From assembly GCA_910579735.1 (NCBI GenBank), contig CAJTUZ010000006.1, positions 62,001 to 126,000 on the forward strand: DNA of 64,000 nt, in the 5' to 3' direction. Below are positions 60,029 through 64,000 of this stretch, piece by piece (within the stretch, counting starts at the first letter, position 1; every line of letters starts with the position of its first letter). The notes beneath the pieces were generated by a model. The model did no database searches. It had not been told where the DNA came from and was given only the letters and a program-made list of their open reading frames with translations. Made by a program: the position numbers and the translations under genes. This stretch comes from an uncultured Lachnospiraceae bacterium (GTDB lineage: Bacteria; Bacillota; Clostridia; Lachnospirales; Lachnospiraceae).

Positions 60029-60952
60029 ATGGAAGCAAATCTGAACCTGTATCATATTTTTTATACGGCGGCTAAAACGTCCAATATTTCCCTGGCGGCC
60101 AAACAACTATATATCAGCCAGCCGGCTGTCAGTAAAGCGGTTTCGAAACTGGAAGAAATGTTAGATACGACCCTGTTCTACCGAAGTTCCAGAGGCGTCA
60201 GCCTGACTGCGGAAGGCCGTTTGCTGTTTGAACAGCTGGAAAGCGCTTTTGCTTCCATATCCTATGGAGAAGAACAGATTCGTAAGATTGGCAGGCTCGG
60301 TATCGGTCAGATTACGATCGGCGTCAGTACAACGCTCTGCAAATATGTGCTGCTTCCTTATTTACAGCAGTTTATCCGGGAAAATCCGCATATCAGGGTG
60401 TCAATCGCCTGTCAGCCGACCGCAGAGACGATACGAAATCTGCAAAACGGATCTATCGATATCGGTCTGATCGGAGAAAGCAGAAATATGAAAGAACTGG
60501 CATTTTATCCGGTTATGGAAATACAGGATGCATTCGTAACAACGAAACGGTATCTTACAAACCTTTCGATGAGACTAGATATACAGCCGGAAGAATTATA
60601 TGCGGACAACAATGCACGTATTTGGTGTGAAGGGACTTTTTTGATGCTGCATGAAGAAAATATTTCAAGACAGTATATTGACGCTTATTTAAAAAGGGAA
60701 CAGATTCTGCTTTCCCAATCTTTGGAGATATCGACTATGGATCTGCTGATCGAATTTGCCAAAATCGATATGGGGATTGCCTGTGTAATCGAGAATTTTA
60801 TTGCAAAAGAGCTGACGGCACATACACTGATCAAATTACCGTTGGCAAGACAGATTCCCGGACGGAAAATAGGGTTTGCTTATAAAAAGCAGGCCAATCT
60901 CTCTGTTCCGTTGGAAAAATTTCAGTCGATGTTTACTGCATTTCCGCAATGA
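60029..60952 (+). CDS. LysR-type transcriptional regulator
   Basis: A 307-residue LysR regulator. The winged helix-turn-helix (about 1-60) includes SLAAKQLYISQPAVSKAVSKLEEML. A linker helix follows, then the effector-binding domain from about 90 with ITIGVSTTLCKYVLLPYL and GSIDIGLIGES. It is divergent from leuCD with about 150 bases between, the usual sign that it controls that operon, perhaps sensing a pathway intermediate. AGAGAGG lies 7 bases ahead of the ATG. Its end overlaps the convergent TetR gene by 20 bases. Confidence 0.92.
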   Translation: MEANLNLYHIFYTAAKTSNISLAAKQLYISQPAVSKAVSKLEEMLDTTLFYRSSRGVSLTAEGRLLFEQLESAFASISYGEEQIRKIGRLGIGQITIGVSTTLCKYVLLPYLQQFIRENPHIRVSIACQPTAETIRNLQNGSIDIGLIGESRNMKELAFYPVMEIQDAFVTTKRYLTNLSMRLDIQPEELYADNNARIWCEGTFLMLHEENISRQYIDAYLKREQILLSQSLEISTMDLLIEFAKIDMGIACVIENFIAKELTAHTLIKLPLARQIPGRKIGFAYKKQANLSVPLEKFQSMFTAFPQ

Positions 60953-61496
60953 TGTCATCTATGGAATGGCTGGTCATATAGTGAAAGATATCCGCCATTT
61001 GTACCGGAGAAAGGCTCATGTTCAGCTTGAGCCAGCTGATCACGACAAACGTCATGGACTGGGCGAAATATTCTGCGATCAGATCCACGGTCAGTCCTTT
61101 TTTCGCGGCGATTTTGCTGCCGGCCTTTCGGTTGATGAAAGTATAGAGAATTTCTTTGATGAATTTCCTGGTAATGCTTTCACAGGAATCCTGACCTTCC
61201 AAACGCCCTACTTTCTTATAAAAACTTTTATCTTTCTGCAGATTGGTAAAAATCATAATCAGCGCTTCCTGCAGAGAGCCTTCCTGCATTAAGGGAATGA
61301 CCGGATCAAGAATTTCCGTGCGGATGATATATTCGAGCAGTTCATATTTGTCCTGAAAATGATTATAGAAAGTAGGCCGGATTACTCCGGCCTTATCAGT
61401 GATCTCTTTGATTGTAATTTTATCTATCGGTGTCGTGCACGCAAGTTCTTTAAAACTCTCGGCTAACAATCTGTCTACATTGTTTCTGTGGCGCAT
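60933..61496 (-). CDS. TetR/AcrR-family regulator
   Basis: A 187-residue regulator with an N-terminal helix-turn-helix (KITIKEITDKAGVIRPTFYNHFQDKYELLEYI) and a C-terminal all-helical part resembling the DhaS/TetR_C group of short regulators. The ATG at 61496 lies eight bases after GGAGG; a GTG three codons upstream is worse placed. It follows ilvC by about 20 bases on the same strand and may be read through with it. Target and ligand are unknown. Confidence 0.9.
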   Translation of the reverse strand: MRHRNNVDRLLAESFKELACTTPIDKITIKEITDKAGVIRPTFYNHFQDKYELLEYIIRTEILDPVIPLMQEGSLQEALIMIFTNLQKDKSFYKKVGRLEGQDSCESITRKFIKEILYTFINRKAGSKIAAKKGLTVDLIAEYFAQSMTFVVISWLKLNMSLSPVQMADIFHYMTSHSIDDIIAEMQ

Positions 61497-61515
61497 CGCG
61501 CGCACCTCCGTAAGA

Positions 61516-62532
61516 TTAATTGTTAATCAGTTTATCCTCGCCGTTCCAGCTGTAGAGTTTTCTGATATCCTCTCCGACTACTTCTGCGGGGTGTTCGGAA
61601 GCTAATTTTCTCATAGCTTTGAAATGTACCTGTCCGCCTGCGGAAGACATATCAAGTAAGAAGTCTTTTGCAAAAGTACCATCCTGAATATCGGAAAGAA
61701 TTTTTTTCATAGTCTTCTTGGTTTCTTCTGTGATGATCTTGGGTCCTGTGATATAATCGCCGTATTCCGCCGTATTGGATATAGAATATCTCATACCGGA
61801 GAAACCTGACTGATAGATCAGATCTACGATCAGTTTCATCTCATGGATACATTCAAAATATGCATTTCTCGGATCATATCCGGCTTCTACAAGCGTTTCA
61901 AAACCTGCCTGCATCAATGCGCATACACCGCCGCAAAGAACAGCCTGCTCACCGAAGAGGTCTGTTTCTGTTTCTGTTCTGAAAGTTGTTTCAAGAACGC
62001 CTGCTCTTGCACCGCCGATTGCCAGAGCATATGCCAGAGCCATATCCTGTGCCTTGCCTGTTGCATCCTGATGAACTGCAACAAGACAGGGAACGCCTTT
62101 ACCTGCCTGATATTCGCTTCTTACAGTATGGCCGGGTCCTTTGGGCGCGATCATTGTTACGTCAACATCCTTAGGCGGTACGATACATCCGAAATGAATG
62201 TTAAAACCGTGTGCGAACATTAACATATTGCCTGCTTCCAGATTCGGCTCGATATCTTTCTTATACATGGAAGCCTGTAACTCGTCATTGATGAGGATCA
62301 TGATGATATCCGCTTTCTTTGCCGCTTCTGCAGCCGTATATACTTCAAATCCCTGTGCCTGCGCTTTCGCCCAGGATTTGGAACCTTCATAAAGACCGAT
62401 AATAACGTGGCAGCCGGATTCCTTTGCATTTAACGCATGAGCATGTCCCTGACTTCCGTAACCGATCACTGCGATCGTTTTACCTTCCAACAAAGACAGA
62501 TTACAGTCTTCCTGATAAAAAATATTAGCCAT
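61516..62532 (-). CDS. ilvC: Ketol-acid reductoisomerase
   Basis: Second common step of valine and isoleucine synthesis; rearranges and reduces acetolactate with NADPH (or NADH). The ATG at 62532 follows GGAGGAG and gives the standard class I length, 338 residues. The N-terminal Rossmann motif is VIGYGSQGHAHALN. Catalytic and metal residues are in APKGPGHTVRSEYQAGKGVPCL, DLFGEQAVLCGG and the CIHEMKLIVDLIYQSG helix. ilvN precedes it. Confidence 0.97.
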   Translation of the reverse strand: MANIFYQEDCNLSLLEGKTIAVIGYGSQGHAHALNAKESGCHVIIGLYEGSKSWAKAQAQGFEVYTAAEAAKKADIIMILINDELQASMYKKDIEPNLEAGNMLMFAHGFNIHFGCIVPPKDVDVTMIAPKGPGHTVRSEYQAGKGVPCLVAVHQDATGKAQDMALAYALAIGGARAGVLETTFRTETETDLFGEQAVLCGGVCALMQAGFETLVEAGYDPRNAYFECIHEMKLIVDLIYQSGFSGMRYSISNTAEYGDYITGPKIITEETKKTMKKILSDIQDGTFAKDFLLDMSSAGGQVHFKAMRKLASEHPAEVVGEDIRKLYSWNGEDKLINN

Positions 62533-62654
62533 TTTTCTCTCCTCCATTTGTTTCATTTTGTAAATTATTGGGTTAACATTTATAACCAAACGCCGACACG
62601 CTCTGCGGGCCGCCTTATTGGACAAAAAAGATATGTTCCCTTAAAGCTGCAAAC

Positions 62655-63152
62655 TTATAAATACGTCACATTCTCTGTTCCGCGTCCAAGTCCTGCGATA
62701 CCGGTTCTGGCAAGTTCCAGAATCTCATAACCTTCCAGAAGGCTTATAAAGGCTTCGATCTTATCCTGATTACCGGTCAGTTCGATAATAAGGCTGTCTT
62801 TGGAAACATCAACGATCTTGGCACGGAAAATATCTGCAACCGCAATAACGCCCTGGCGCTGTTCCGCCGATGTCTTCACTTTGATCATTGCCAGTTCGCG
62901 GTAAACGCTTTCGCTCGGCTTCAGTTCTTTGATGTCACGGACGTCAACAAGTTTTGCCACCTGTTTCTTGATCTGATCCAAAATCTCATCATCACCGGAC
63001 GTTACGATCGTAATGCGTGTATAACGGGGATCTGCCGTCACACCGGCCGTAATACTTTCAATATTGTATCCGCGTCTTGAAAATAAGCCTGAAATACGGC
63101 TGAGAACGCCGGATGTATTGTCTACCAGAAGCTGAAGCACTTTTCTATGCAT
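62655..63152 (-). CDS. ilvN: Acetolactate synthase small (regulatory) subunit
   Basis: The regulatory subunit that binds valine and activates the catalytic subunit IlvB. The 165-residue protein has an N-terminal ACT domain (about 1-75, HRKVLQLLVDNTSGVLSRISGLFSRRGYNIES) and a C-terminal second ACT-like domain. The catalytic ilvB gene is not adjacent upstream, where a methyltransferase gene lies. It has its own promoter and is followed by ilvC after 120 bases. Confidence 0.95.
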   Translation of the reverse strand: MHRKVLQLLVDNTSGVLSRISGLFSRRGYNIESITAGVTADPRYTRITIVTSGDDEILDQIKKQVAKLVDVRDIKELKPSESVYRELAMIKVKTSAEQRQGVIAVADIFRAKIVDVSKDSLIIELTGNQDKIEAFISLLEGYEILELARTGIAGLGRGTENVTYL

Positions 63153-63188
63153 AAAAACCCTGCCTTTCTATTACAAACACTGTCAATA

Positions 63189-63217
63189 ATTGTAGCAATT
63201 AAACCTGAAAAAGTCAA
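63189..63217 (-). promoter_or_regulatory. ilvN-ilvC promoter
   Basis: Minus-strand TTGACT (63212-63217) and TACAAT (63189-63194) are 17 bases apart, directly after the methyltransferase gene. The leader is short, about 30 bases, without attenuator. Confidence 0.75.
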
Positions 63218-63228
63218 CACTGGCCAAG

Positions 63229-63945
63229 TCAGTTACAACCGTCGCCGATTGCCAGAATCGTATTCGCACAAATTGGTTTTTTAAATAGTTTGGAATATTT
63301 GTATAAATCCATAAACTGCAGTTCTTTCGGTGTAATGCCGGCTTCCACCATGACTTTTAATAACGTTGTAGGGGTAAATGTATATTTGTGATCCATATTC
63401 ATGCATTCTTTATTATGGAAAAGTGCGTCACAGATTCTTCCGAAACCATATGCGTTGGGTACCGTAATCACAATTTTGTCTTCTGCCCTGCAGTATGACT
63501 TATGAATATATTCTAAAAATGCAACCGGATTCGGCGTATGTTCCAATACTTCGGGGATCAATACAACATACGGTTCTTCGCCAAATGAATCGTGTATGAT
63601 CGATAGAATTTCATCACTGTTTTCCAGTACGTCCCTTGCATAAATGTTCTCTGCATATTTTGAAAAAAACTGTACGGCTTCCCTGTTTATATCAAATCCG
63701 ATCACTTTTTCAAAATTTTGAATCAACAGCATATGTAAAGATGTTTTGTTTTCAATCTGTTTTTTGATATTTTTGAGGTGCCCGCAGCAGCCGATATGTA
63801 CGACATTCTTTATATTCATTTTTTTCAGTTCATTGATAATTACTTCTCTGCGCGGAAGCTTTTGGTAACCCGGATCATATGTAACCTCACCCATATGTCC
63901 ATCATCGGTCTGTAATTCTTTTATTAAATCCTGATCTATTTTCAT
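63229..63945 (-). CDS. Class I SAM-dependent methyltransferase, unknown substrate
   Basis: A 238-residue protein of the Methyltransf_23-like group. The SAM motif I is degenerate (NVVHIGCCGHLK), with an acidic IGFDINREAVQFF strand II, and PYVVLIPEVLEHTPNPVAFLEYIHK, the motif IV/post helix common to this group. ITVPNAYGFGRI and HKYTFTPTTLLKVMVEAG resemble methyltransferases of surface-polysaccharide loci. No partner genes lie within the window; sequence upstream is cut off soon after the AAAGGA ribosome site. Confidence 0.8.
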   Translation of the reverse strand: MKIDQDLIKELQTDDGHMGEVTYDPGYQKLPRREVIINELKKMNIKNVVHIGCCGHLKNIKKQIENKTSLHMLLIQNFEKVIGFDINREAVQFFSKYAENIYARDVLENSDEILSIIHDSFGEEPYVVLIPEVLEHTPNPVAFLEYIHKSYCRAEDKIVITVPNAYGFGRICDALFHNKECMNMDHKYTFTPTTLLKVMVEAGITPKELQFMDLYKYSKLFKKPICANTILAIGDGCN

Positions 63946-64000
63946 AAACGATCATCCTTTCCATTGAAAATAAAGCTTATGATAAGGTTTCCAATTTACA

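Noticed and set aside
1..64000. tRNA, rRNA, CRISPR or insertion sequence
   Set aside because: None was recognised by eye. A tRNA scan and repeat search would be decisive.

Overview
The window looks like chromosomal core sequence from an anaerobic, low-to-mid-GC Firmicute of class Clostridia, most likely family Lachnospiraceae. This is judged from protein style and gene order, not from a database search. Supporting signs are an L27 precursor with the Firmicute N-terminal extension next to its protease Prp, sepF beside yggS, a short HisG with HisZ, a YlbJ-like membrane protein, paired TIGR03960/TIGR03936-type genes beside rng and rplU, and Gram-positive LexA boxes. I saw no rRNA, tRNA, CRISPR array, insertion sequence or prophage.

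Layout. 1-11.9 kb runs on the plus strand: a RodA/FtsW-type end, mgsA, a lipoprotein D,D-carboxypeptidase, a small P-loop protein of unknown role, an HlyD-like membrane protein with yggS and sepF, then aroB-lspA-rluA-type, a hypothetical gene, cstA and a cytidylate-kinase-like gene. 11.9-17.8 kb holds a tRNA-thiolation-type gene coupled to a Xer-type recombinase on the minus strand, an AI-2E-family transporter, dtd, and a divergent lexA / LysM-protein pair with an SOS operator cluster. 17.8-27.4 kb on the minus strand is the ribosome-assembly group rplU-prp-rpmA-obg-yhbY-nadD-yqeK-rsfS, followed by Nudix, rng and the two radical-SAM-associated genes. 27.5-33.6 kb is a histidine operon, hisZ-hisG-(SIMPL protein)-hisD-hisB-hisIE, whose last gene carries an extra HisF-like domain.

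33.6-48.6 kb carries recU, two pseudouridine synthases (one fused to a HAD phosphatase), an SDR, a YgiQ-type radical SAM enzyme, a YlbJ-like protein, a membrane-anchored amidase, coaD, rsmD and a parE/parC-type topoisomerase pair. 48.6-57.8 kb is the most accessory part: a possible nuclease-fold protein, a GGDEF cyclase, an XRE regulator with a membrane protein and a clear autoregulatory operator, a degenerate EAL-HDOD protein, a Cys-rich secreted protein and a large hybrid histidine kinase. 58-64 kb is branched-chain amino acid synthesis (leuCD with a divergent LysR gene, ilvN-ilvC, a TetR regulator) and a methyltransferase.

I do not see one self-contained new system such as a defence island or biosynthetic cluster. 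The best leads are the HisF-like/HisI/HisE fusion with both HisF catalytic aspartates replaced, the RsuA-HAD fusion, the dense LexA operator cluster, the XRE operator pair, the SIMPL protein inside the his operon, and several conserved-looking genes of unknown function. Promoters, terminators and start sites were read by eye; domain assignments rest on recognised motifs, and residue positions are approximate.
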